A program made the translations under genes and the position numbers. The notes beneath the pieces were generated by a model. That model ran no database searches. It saw nothing but the letters and a program-made list of their open reading frames with translations, and was not told the DNA's origin. Source: Suillus spraguei (Eukaryota > Basidiomycota > Agaricomycetes > Boletales > Suillaceae). From it: 64,000 nt of DNA. Where the stretch lies: positions 1 through 64,000 of the forward strand of contig JABCPU010000028.1 of the NCBI GenBank assembly GCA_016800925.1. The letters are read 5' to 3'. Position 1 is the first letter of the stretch, and each line of letters starts with the position of its first letter. Of the stretch, positions 22,501 through 33,388 are shown piece by piece.

Positions 22501-25500
22501 GGTCTCTTTCTGTCGGACGTGTGGAAGAGGGTGAATCGCGGTGCCTGTGGGGGGGCGAACGGCGGCGGTCATCCTCTCCATATCGTCGCGGTGGTGTTCG
22601 CGAGTACCATCGATCGCGATCCTCAGGATAGTAGTCCTCATGACGATGACGGCCGTACGGACGTCTTCGGTAATAATCAGGAGAGTCATATGGATCTCGT
22701 CCATAATCACGACCGTACGGACGTCTTCGGTAGTAATCAGGAGAGTCATATGGATCTCGTCCATAATCACGACCGTACGGATATCGACCTCGTCCATAGT
22801 GGGGATCATGTGGATATCCATAGCCGTACGATCTACGAGGTGACCGAGACCGGGACCGTGAACGTGAAACGTGTCCCCGGCTAGCAGGTAGCGTGACCAC
22901 AGGGTCGCCACCCAAAGGAGTAACACCAACAGATTCTTGGCGAGCAGGAGATCTGGGGACATGCTCTTCAGTTCGCAATGGTAATGGGTCAGGGCGAGGC
23001 GAATGGTGAGGAGGGCTTTGTTGTATGACCACTACGTTTCTCCCGGAACTGGATCTAGACCTGGACCTGGACCTATCAGGCCTGTACTCAACTGGTGGGT
23101 GGATTACCACAGGTCCAGGATCAGGAAACACGGGTGGTGGTGGGAACCCATCAGCTGCATATTGTATGGGCAGGGGCTCGTCTGGCGAGGGCTGCATGGG
23201 CCTGGGCTGATCTGCCATATCCACTTGAGGGGGTGGAGCCGGTCGTAGAGGCAGGGGCTGAGGGCTTCCACGGCTGTGTGTATGCTCTCCGGAATGCACA
23301 ACGGCAGGGATATCATGTTCATCACCTGGTAGCTGGAATATTGGACTCTCCGGAGGGTGTTGTACATGGTGTGGCGCATAGGTCTGCTGTGTATCCGTGC
23401 TAGCATCACTTCCTTCAGTATCACTCTGTTGAACTATAATTGTGTGTTCTGGGACGTATGGTCTCGTGGGGAGCACATCACCAGACCCCGAGTGAGGAGG
23501 ACTTGTGGGAATGACTGGTTCATCTTCATCGCCAGGGCGATGCTCGTATTGAACATGCTGTGGTTGGGGGTAACCGCCGTAAGCACCCGGGACTACTGGT
23601 CCTTGCGCACCTGGAGGGTAATGATGGGGTTCTGGCATGCCCTGCCTGGGCCATCGGGGTTCATCGGGTATGAAAGGACTATACTGGTCTGGCGGAGGAG
23701 AACCTCCAAAGGTAGGAATGACAGGAGGCTCTGGGACTCCCCAGGAACGAATCCAGGAGGTCCGGGACCAAAAATAAGTGGAGGGGGGATAGGTCCAACA
23801 GGCATCGGGTGCACACCTGGTGGTTGCACACCTAGTGGTTGCACACCGGGCTGCATCCCTAATCCCAGTCGTGCAAGATCATTCCTGAGCTCATCAACAC
23901 GAGCGGTCACCCCCCGTAATTCTGCTTGACGGTCTTGCACGTCTCTTTCAAGCCATTCATTCAGACCCCTCATGTACCTCATCAATTCTCGTTGTTGGTC
24001 CACGGTCGCAAGTTGTGCGAGACGATGTTCCTAACGCAAAACAATTAGCGTCTCGACAGGATATTAATGGCGTAACTTGCCCGAAGGATGTTCATCAGCG
24101 TGTCAAAGAGTGGTAACTGCACTACAGTCTAGGAAAGAGTAATCAAAACCTCAGAAATCATACCTTAGGATTTACTTACTGGTCCCGGAGGCATTGGCAC
24201 GTATCGGCGATCGCCTTGTTGACCAGGAATAACAGGCGGAGGAGGCATGCCCTACAGAATTACAAAAGTACATCTTTAAAATCAAATCTGTTCAAGAACA
24301 TACCAAGCCATCTGATCTGCGGGGAAGGTACCAGGTTTGAGGCGGGCGAGGGTCGTCGCTGGGTTCAAGGTTAGCAGGCGCACTCGGAGATCTTTCGTGC
24401 AAGGGGATCTAAGCAAAGGATTGGTATTTTACTAGATTCACTCAACAGCAGTACTCACAGGTTGAGGGGAGGAATATGAGTAGATGGACGTGGTCGTGCG
24501 GGATCGGAAAAAACACCGGGTGGTGGTACCGTTGGTTGCGGAGGACGCCTAGGTGCACCAGAAAGTACTGTCTCAGTCTCAATCGGTGGCTCGCGTGGTC
24601 CTCGACCGTCACGGCGACCTCGAATACGACGGAAAGGTGGGTGTTGAATCTCGGGTGAGAACACTACTGGCCCTGTGGCAATCGGGAACGTCGAAGACCG
24701 TACTATGGGACTAGTGCTCCTTGACCTTGGAGGACGTACCGCAGGTTGGTAAGCGAAGGGGATCAATGCTGGAGGCGGCTGGACGCCTATAGGCACTTGG
24801 GGTGGGGGTGCCTGCAATAATGCAAGCAGCTCATCATCGAGATTTCCACGAGCTCTGCGTGGCTGGGGTGCAGCGAGAGGGACACGGTCCCTCAGGAGCC
24901 GAGTCCAGTCCTGCCAGCGCTGCTGAAAATCTTCTGCGTCTACATCTGTGCCGACATCGGAAATAGACTCTGACGGTGGCTGGATGTGGACCGGTCGTTC
25001 AGTCTCGACTCGTCTATCGATGAGTTGACGCAAAAGAACCTCGATGGCCCGAAAACGATCATTGAATTCAGTGGTGTCCAGAGGACCTGAGCGTGTCTGG
25101 TGCAACTCGTCCAGTACACGGTTTGTTGACACCTGGTTCTCCCAAAGCGCAGTCATTTGCTCTCTCAATGAAGTCAGCATGTCTCTCAGCGTCTCAATCG
25201 TAATGCTATCGCGCTGCCGCACAGTGGTAGCCGACGCCGTCGAAGGTGTAGGTGATGAGGGTGGAGGCGTCGGTGATGAGGGTGGAGGAGTTGGTGATGA
25301 CGAAGACGTCGCCGACAAGCTAGGACCAGGGATGGCTCGCTGGAAGAAATTTCAGATGGTGTGACTGAGGACGAAGATGAGGATGGCCAAGATGGCTCCC
25401 TAGAGATAGAATATGAGCGTTCCACAGTCTCTGCTTCTAACTCCGTTTCCAACAGACTTAAGTCATCATCCGAGTGATGCGAAGACAAAAACGACATGAC

Positions 25501-28500
25501 TGAACTGGGCGAACTCGGGGAGGAGGGGCGCATAGGGGGTGGGGACATCTCGACAAGAGGAATACCCGGCCTCGGGCGCGGTCCTCTTGGCGTCGAGAGC
25601 ACACTGCTGCCCCCGACAGACATGTCTCTAGTTGGCACAGCTGGTGGTCTCTCCACGACCAGCCTCGTACGGACGTACTCTGATAAATCATACAGTTCGT
25701 CTCGGATAGCACGTACATTCTCTGCGATTTCCTGCGTTTCCTGGCCACGGAACTGGTCAATCTCTTGGATATGGTGAATAAGACGGTCAATATCGTGCGT
25801 GATAGTTTGCTCAGTGTGCGTATGCGTGTGCGTGCGCGTGTCCTCCGTCTCGAGGATAGAATGGATGGAAGGAACATCATCGTGTGGTGTCGTCACACTC
25901 ACACTCATTGACACCGAAGTAGGGGCAGGGGACACCGGGAGAGGCACGGCCCGCGGGGAGGGCATTGGCATCTACAGCAACATACCACATCAGCATTCCA
26001 ACCAAAACGCAATAAAGAACTACCCACATATCGTACCGACTCCTCGCTTCTCGTGGACAGCAATGACGGCACCGTCGAAATGTCGCTGGCAGCTCTTACA
26101 CTCACTGCATCCTCCTCCTCCGCCTCAATCGCAATACTCGACACACCACTCACGGTGGATGCGGTCCTTGACAGCGAACTTGACGCGCTCGTGGACATCG
26201 TCAGCGGAGTCGGTCCACTGGATGGCGAAGACACCAACTCAAGTGGGGGAAACACCTGCCTGGGAGATGGTGTAAGAGAAGAAATAGTCTCCGTGATAGG
26301 CGTTAGCCTCGCAATACTGCTCAGCGGCGATACACTTGGACGCATGAACGATGTCTCAAAGCTCCCATCGATACCCTCTTGCAATACAGCGCTCTGCATA
26401 CTAGGGGTAGGCTGTAGTGCAGAAGAATCAAATGACACGTCCGTCTCAGAAGGCCATTGAGATGGATGCACGGATGGCGTGACCGCCTCTTCGTCATGGT
26501 CAGATATCGAGAGAACTGGAGTCTGTACGGTCCGAGGTGTCGCGACAACGAAGGGCTCGGTCGATTCTGTCAAAGTCGATATAGACGTGTCAAGTTCTGG
26601 CTGGGCGGGACTCAGATCGCTCTCGGTGTAGGAGAACGACGAGTCGGTGTGGACACTGACGATGGGGATCGGCGTCTCGGGCGCCTCGGTAGTAGGCGGG
26701 GCACTCTCCAGCAGGCTATCATCCTCCACGATCTCTTCCTGTGCAGTGACAGCCTCAGGCGTGATCGACACCTCCAGAGCTGATTCCTCAGAGACAATAC
26801 TAGGGACTTCACTCGGTGTCTTTGGCGGGGTGTGGGTGGCAGATCCTCTTCCTCTTCCTCGTACAAGTCGATGTGCGCTTGAATGTGCCTTTCAGTGCGT
26901 GTTTCGATGTGCGTTTCGATGTGCGTTTCAATAGGCACATCGACGGGGGCTTGAAAAGACACGTCGACGGGGGCTTCAATAGGTACGTCGACGGGGGCTT
27001 CAATAGGCACGTCGACTGGAGTTTCGATAGGCACGTCAATGGGATTCCAATAGGCACGTCAACGAACGCTTCAATAGGCACGTCAGCGGGCGCTTCAATA
27101 TGCACGTCGACGGGCACTTCAATAGGCACATCAACGGGCGCTTCAGTAGGCACGTCAACAGGCTCGTCCACGGATGCTTCAATGGGCACCTCGATAGGCT
27201 CGTCGACAGGAACGTCAACGCGCACGTCAATTGACTCGACAATGGGCGCTCCAGTGGGCTCATCAATGAGTTCGTCAATGGGTTCCTCAGCAGGAAGCTC
27301 CACAACTAATCCCGACCTCGGCGTGCTCAACCCCTCTTCACTTGGGATCGTAAGACACACACTCGCTGTCTCATACTGCGTCTCCTCCTTGTCACTCTTG
27401 CACACTTCCGCTGTCCAGAAATCCGTTTCGGTCTCAGTCTTGCACTTCTCCGCTGTCACATATTCTGTCTCCACGTCACTTGCGCACCGCTCCGCCGTCA
27501 CGTACTCCGAGCTCACGCAAGTCTTGCACGTGTCCAATGTCTGGTAGTCTGACTCGCTTGGGATTGTTGGAAGGCTCTTAAATGATGCAGTGCTTGGGCT
27601 GGGCGACGCGTGAGCTGTGGTGTACCCCTCACTCCCACTGCTGTCCCTCTCTTCCACAGCTAAAAATCCCTCCGTTGTCGTTGTGGGCGTCCTGCTTCTC
27701 GTCCACCCGCTCAGTGTCGACCTCGTCGTTGTATAATTCTCCCTATCAGATGGCTCATCGCTCGTAGAGTATGCACCATACCGCCGTCTCCGAATCTCAG
27801 GGGTACGAGATAAGGACGGCGAGATAGATGTGGGGGCATAACTGCCACTCGTGTACGTGTAGGGCATGCTGCTCGTATATCCGCTGGACGAGTAGGAGTA
27901 TGGTGTTCTCGACCTGCTGTCGCTCGCTGAAAATGGTGTTCGTGAACGGCTATCGCTAGATGTATATGGCGTATAGCTCCCACTGCCGTCATGAGAGTCC
28001 CCCAGGTAAGAATTACTTTCCGTGCGCCTATAGCTCAGCGTGCTCGGCACGATCTGCGTGTTCGACTCGCCACTTGTGAACTCAAACGCTGTACCATCTG
28101 TCACTAAGCCTGTCGTTGTCCGGCCATCGCCACTCCTGCTTGTCCTGGAGCTGTCTGCCGAGAAAAAGTCCGATTCGGGACGAGAGCTGGACGTGCGTGA
28201 GCCGGCGCTAAAGAATTCTTCCTCACTGACGCTGAGAGCTCGGTTCCTTGTCTTTCCAGTGGGAGGCGGGGTGACACGAACATCGCCCCCCAATCTCGGG
28301 CCACTGCTCACTGTCACAGGACTTCCCCCACCCACGCCCAGTATTCCACCACTCTCCGAACTCAAGCTTTCGTTGACCAAGCTCAAGCCAAAGCCTAGAC
28401 CAGGCTTGGCAGAACGAGCACGTGAAACAGCACTAGCAAACTCCTCGTCGAGGTCTGTGAGAGATGAGGTGCGGCGCAGGGATGAAGATCGAGATGGAGC

Positions 28501-31043
28501 GATGATGCGCGGGTCAGAGGGATACAGGTACGACGAATCATCCGCGGTGCGCCCATGGCCACCCACACTAGGTACCCTGCTCGCACTCAGACTTAATCCG
28601 CCTGAATCACTCCCCAAATCCGAAAGACTCGGGATCGTATGCAGCGGTGGTACGAACACAGTACTCCTGCTCCCAGCAGAAGTAGATGTGGTAGAGGCCA
28701 TAGAGTGGATGGTGCCTATGCTGCCTGTGGGCGAACCGGATTGGGAGCGACTGGGGAGTGACAAAGAGCGGTCTAGCGCTTCCCTGTGTACGTATCATCG
28801 TGCAGGTTAAGTAGACATTCATCAGAATCTAAGTATAACGCAAATTACTCACCAAATCGCACTCACCCACCTCACCCTCTCCCTCGCACTCTCCGCCGCA
28901 AGTCGCTCAACGCCGTCACCATACAACAACTGGAACGGACACAATACTTCCACGAGACTCACACCATCCTCAGTCATCTACCGACATGTTTTATATCAGG
29001 GCTCTCCATCTTATTATCAACTTGCCAGTACACGTACCTGCGCTGCTGCACTTACTCCCCCGACATCGCCCCTCGCTCCAGGGTGTGTAAAACCAGGGGT
29101 ACTCCTCACTTCCGTACAATTGATCAGGTCCAAGCTCACTACGCCCCGACCACCTCCAGGGGCACTCCAAGAAAGGATAAGCACGTGCGGGTAGAGTAGT
29201 GCAGAACATTTTTGCCAGCGGTAAGGCGTTGGGGAATGCACATTGAGATACCAGAGGGTGCCGATGCGGATGGGCTGTGTATGGGGGTCAGATGTTGAAG
29301 TTGAAACTAAAATTAGAATGAGACATACCTCACGGTTCTCTCTTCCCCTAGATCTGTCATATCAAAAGGCGGAGGTATGAGACTGCTCGTGGAGCTCACT
29401 CTCCTTCTTATGACATTGTCCCCACTGTTAGTGATTCCTTCATTTTCCCTGTTTCTGTTGCTGCCTCCTACATTGCTCTTCCCCCCGTTCCTATCAGGCG
29501 TCACTGGCGGCTGTCCCCGCGGCCCTTGACGTGATGCACGTCTACGAAGAGAGAACAAGCCCTCCATCTATACCCCTCAGCACGCGTGCACGCCAACTTG
29601 CAAGATTATACACACCTTTGATGCCCCAGGCGGAGACAACCCGCCTTCACTACTCTCACTCTTCACTTTCCCTAGCCCTGGTGTACGTTCCTTCCACGCG
29701 GCTACGATATTCCGTACGCTCGTTAACGGGCTCCTGGGGCTCGTGTTAGGCTCGTTCAGAGCTGCGGTGCTGCGGCGGAGGGCGGTCTGGGTCTGGCGCG
29801 TGGGTGTAGTATCATCTTGTCTGCCTGGATCGAGGAGTGTCAACATGAAGTAAAGGAGTAAAGGCAAGGGTAAGAGGCATTAACACACGCACCCCTAGCA
29901 ACCCCAAATGCACTCGAAAATGTACTCGCAAAATCGCTTGGGCTTAACTGTGTCTTCCCTGTCGCTGTCCCACTGCCACTGTACGTCCCGGTTGGGGTGC
30001 CAAATCCACGTATTGGTGGACTTAACAAACTGGACAAGCTCAAGTCGGTCCCACCTCCACCTGAAGAGGTTGAGACTGTGGAACGCGAATCGTCGGACCT
30101 GCTTTTAGTGGCAGAGGTGGGGCGGGATGTGGTGTAGCCCGTGGTAGTATAGCCACCTGTCCCCGTCCCTGTGGTATATCCGTACCCAGTCGAAGTCAAT
30201 CCCGTGGTATAGCCGTATCCAGTTGAAGTGTACCCTGTAGTACTACCTAAATGAGGCGTACTTTGGGTTGTAGGTAAAAATGGACTAGTGTTTCTCTCCT
30301 TTTCTTTGCTGGGGGTACCTGCACGGTCCTCGAAGAATGCAATAAGGTCGCCCGTGCGACGGCTAGTTGTGGGAAGATCTGTAGCACCGCGCGTGTGTCC
30401 CTGGGAATGCGTGCTAAGTTTTTTGGTATTTTCAGGGGGTTCAATAGGTGATCGAGCATGCGGATTGGATATTGTGCTCAGACGGTGTGCAGAAAGACGG
30501 TTCTGGGCAAAGGAAGTCGGTCGGCTGGGGTGCTCAGTGCGTTCTGAGATGGTACTCAGGACCCGAGGGTCGCGTGTGAAATAAGTTCCTGTTGCCGTTG
30601 CAGTGTCCGCTGAGTACGAAGCGGAAGTGCCAGTGTAGGACCCTGTACCACTGTACGGAGTAGACGTACTGAAGGACGTGTAGGATGGTCTGGAAGAGGA
30701 CCATTGGGAGACAGCGTCCTGCGTGGCATTAATCTCAGTATCAAGGTCGAGTTCGGTGAGAACTGCTTCGACTTCAGCATGTTCTCCGAAACTGTCATCA
30801 TGACTGTGACCTTCGAAACTAGTCTCAGAGTGGGAAGGAGGACTGAATGCAACGCGTCGGATGAGACCTGGGGAGGCGGATGAATCTGTAGATGCGCGGG
30901 GGGTATCTATGTGTAAAATGTTGGTGAATTCAATCTTGATAAGGGCAGCTAACATGCCACTGACCAGAATCAGAGCCATCGGATATAGAGGAATACGTCG
31001 TTGTGCCATAATAACCTGGTGAGCGCGGGTCGAAGCTCGACAT
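19515..31043 (-). CDS. giant PH-domain, low-complexity and coiled-coil protein (about 3,500 residues)
   Basis: Seventeen exons from ATG at 31043 (MSSFDPRSPGYYG) to a stop at 19515. All introns keep phase if six missing bases are allowed, at about 27,042, 26,828, 25,328, 24,510, 23,741 and at no other exon. Domain order: Ser/Thr-rich N-terminus; SVRNIVAAWKERTP near residue 410; a PH domain over exons 5-6 (IRIGTLWYLNVHS, KCSALLYPHVLILSW, LLYGDGVERLAAESARERV, WVSAIWEALDRS); long Ser-rich disorder; four 14-residue Cys repeats; PIEAPVDV repeats; several coiled coils (HDIDRLIHHIQEIDQF; a long one near residue 2,900); RS/RD-Y-rich segments; a proline-rich C-terminus. PH domains bind phosphoinositides or proteins, so a cortical or polarity scaffold is a reasonable inference. 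A split into two genes at the ATG of exon 8 (25971) is possible, but the exon-7/8 junction is in phase and looks spliced. Five sites are certain; the sixth, at a T6 run near 24,510, is inferred from phase. Confidence 0.7.
21625..21960 (-). repeat. in-gene tandem repeats (HPSRHPSRR/EHEGGHRSPFAMDDDR type)
   Basis: Units of about 75-80 bp encoding GGHRSPFAMDDDRRHPSR and variants, repeated three to four times within the coiled-coil half of the giant gene. The reading frame is preserved across units. Confidence 0.65.
22321..22476 (-). repeat. two 78-bp in-frame repeats
   Basis: Two nearly identical 78-bp copies (starting at 22,321 and 22,399) encode a 26-residue unit containing RRPSDTGHHTQTQRSP and TELSEADP inside the giant gene. 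Confidence 0.75.
22649..22768 (-). repeat. two 60-bp in-frame repeats (YGRDPYDSPDYYRRRP)
   Basis: Two 60-bp copies encode 20-residue units rich in Arg, Tyr and Asp within an RS-like segment of the giant protein. A third, diverged half-unit flanks them (GRGRYPYGRDYG). Confidence 0.75.
26933..27260 (-). repeat. 24-bp coding repeats (PIEAPVDV)
   Basis: At least a dozen copies of a 24-bp unit encode PIEAPVDV and variants. A one-base loss at 27,041-27,043 splits the array over two frames. Adding back one base unites it. Confidence 0.8.
27375..27545 (-). repeat. 42-bp coding repeats with spaced cysteines
   Basis: Four degenerate copies of a 14-15 residue unit of the form acidic-[YF]-x-TA-x-x-C: EYVTAERC, EYVTAEKC, DFWTAEVC, QYETASVC. 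The cysteines are spaced 14 or 15 residues apart. Confidence 0.7.
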
Positions 31044-32203
31044 CGCCCGCGTCTATTCAGTCAATTATCAGTTCGGGGTCGTCGTCGTTATTGTCACTGT
31101 CAAATAATCAGTACAAGCCCATCAGTATTTGGAAAGCACAATGCACGTCTTCAACAATCGAATCGAACCAACACTGCGAATTCAGGGCAGGTACAGTCGC
31201 GACCGTGTTCAGTCACGTGTATCAAAGTTACCACGGTGATAGTCATCGAAGTCGGAGTTCACTACGGTTCTTCCTAGAGTCCCTGATATTCTTTTGGTGA
31301 CTTGCGCTGCATCACACCAGTACTTGCAGATATCTCTTTCAATATCTCGGTCTCACCGGTATATTGAACTGGTATACTAGGGCATTGCTATATGGTACTG
31401 ATTGTGGTATGAACATTCAATAACGACTAGCAGACCAGGTCGCCCCAGCGTTTTGCGTGCAAATATCTAGCTGTGGATGTTTGACTACCAGTATCACAAA
31501 ATAATTTTTCTTCGTCCTTCTAGCCCCTTGTGTCCTGGCCAGGCGAGTACGGTATACTTGGGAAAGCAAGCCGGCCTTGCCTTCTCAATGGCATTGTCAT
31601 AACGAAAGAACTCTTCTCCTGATCTTTCTTGATTGTGTGCCGGTCTTGTATACTGCCGTATGCAGAATTCAACATGTTGTTATTGCGCGGCTGCGCCTTG
31701 TACGGGGACTATGTGTTCAGGGAACTAATTGTCGTCTTGTTTATCGACCATTTTGTTCTCACAGGTAGGGTTTGCAACTTTGCAACTTCCAATATTGGTA
31801 ACCATACACGGCGGAGCACAAGACAGAGTGGTTATTCGGCTAGGTTCATCCGAGCCCGCTATCGCGAGCTTTCTTGTTCTCCACAATTGATTACTAACCC
31901 TGCCAGATACTTAGACACTCGAATAAATATAATTCGCAGGACCCACCTAAGTAACCGTCATCGGCTAAGTACTAGCGGCAGTCACGTACAGCTCGTCATT
32001 GGCAGTCGATATAGCTAGCCTCGTACAGACGTTATCGACAAATTCGAAAATGAGAGATCCCAAAATGGATGCCGCATAGAAAGACACATGGAAACTTGCT
32101 CCATTCAGTACAGCTGACTAGACGTCCCATGACAGTAACTTCTCTACTACCTACTAGTGCCCACGTGTGTGTCCAGCGACATCAAGTCCATCAGCGATAC
32201 GCA
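31044..32203. other. intergenic, nothing recognised
   Basis: About 1.2 kb holding the promoter of the giant gene and the 3' flank of the tubulin cofactor gene. No other coding or RNA signal was found. Confidence 0.45.
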
Positions 32204-33388
32204 TCAGATTTGGGGACGGGGTAATGCCCTTTCGAGTTGTACAGCGTAATTGACCTCTGAAAGGGGCCAATCATGAACTAACTCGTCTTCCTCCAGCACT
32301 CTCCAATTGGGCGATGGTATGGCACGGATGTGTGAAAAATCCTGAGGCAAGAAAGGGACCTTGGTATCGTTTTTGGTGACCAGAGGTTGCTGTTCAGTAG
32401 CTGTCTGCGGTGATGTTGGCATTAAATAAATGAAATAACGGAAAGATTGGACCTTCAACTCGCTCGGGTACACACCGAACCTCACTTGATCACAGCTTTC
32501 GATGATGGGATTCGATGTAATATCAAGATAGGCATCTACGGCAGTGGAATTGTGCATCCTGAACTGCCAGTCGTGAGCACAGTAGACCATAGCACACACG
32601 GATAATATAACCTCACCTGGTGACATCCAGCAACAACCACGCAATTTGTCAAGTTGTGCAACATGATGCTACCATCGACGGTCCCTAGAATGAGAATTGA
32701 ATTCTGTATGTCACGGATGTGAAGCGCCGAAAGTGAAACGGTATTAGTAGATAGAGTTGATTCATTCGTAGTCGTAAGAAGATTTAAGATGCTGCTCGAT
32801 ATTCTTATTATAGACACCTCTACATGATCTGTGGATGAACTGGGGCCAGAAAGGCACAATCTAGAAAGATAGCAATTGGAGTGGTTGGATATCGTTCTGG
32901 ATGCACTGGATATCGATGATGTAGGTATCGCTGGTACATTCGCCCGAGCAGGTCGCGTTGCGGTGCCTGCTGATGCTGAAGCTGGTGTTTTGACCTTTCG
33001 TTTAAAAGCGAATTTTGTTTTCCCTGCAGTCGATGACCGTAATTCCTCGAGCGACTTCTCTAGTGCTTTGAGTTGCTTTCCGGGTTGGTTAGCTCAGGCA
33101 TCATGAAATCAACAGGGCACGCACCAGTTCATTTTGTCTTGATCATAGCTCGGAAGCCTCCCGGTGGCTTCAGTCAAACGCTTGTTGAGGGCCTGTATTT
33201 CCCCGGCGATAGAATGCACAGAATCTCCATCTGCAACTTTAAGACGGATAGCGAGTTCTACGGACTATAGTAGCATCGGTAGGACTGGTGTAAAGGCGAA
33301 GGGCTTTACCAGAACAAGACGCTTGGAAAGAGGACGTGAATGCTTGAGAGAATGTCCAGAGTGCCTCTGCGCCATCAGTGGATATCAT
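32204..33388 (-). CDS. tubulin-specific chaperone C (tubulin-binding cofactor C)
   Basis: Exons 33388-33310, 33257-33125, 33075-32617 and 32563-32204 give about 343 residues. The N-terminal helical domain shows ALWTFSQAFTSSFQA, LTEATGRLPSYDQ and LKALEKSLEELR. The C-CAP/TBCC domain shows VSLSALHIRDIQNSILILG, VDGSIMLHNLTNC, VVVAGCHQFRMHNS, DITSNPIIESCDQVRFGVYP and IPSPNWRVL. TBCC acts with cofactors D and E to release GTP-tubulin heterodimers in the cytosol. One base is missing near 33,136-33,146: adding it turns an odd DQDKMNW into the family's YDQRQNEL and makes the next intron phase fit. The arginine usually needed for GTPase activation (in the QxR block) is present as HQFRMH. An optional in-frame 48-nt intron may lie around 32,450-32,400. 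Start chosen by N-terminal similarity. Confidence 0.85.

Noticed and set aside
28040..28810. 256-residue plus-strand frame
   Set aside because: Antisense of the Ser-rich exon of the giant gene; no family signal and no matching exon structure.
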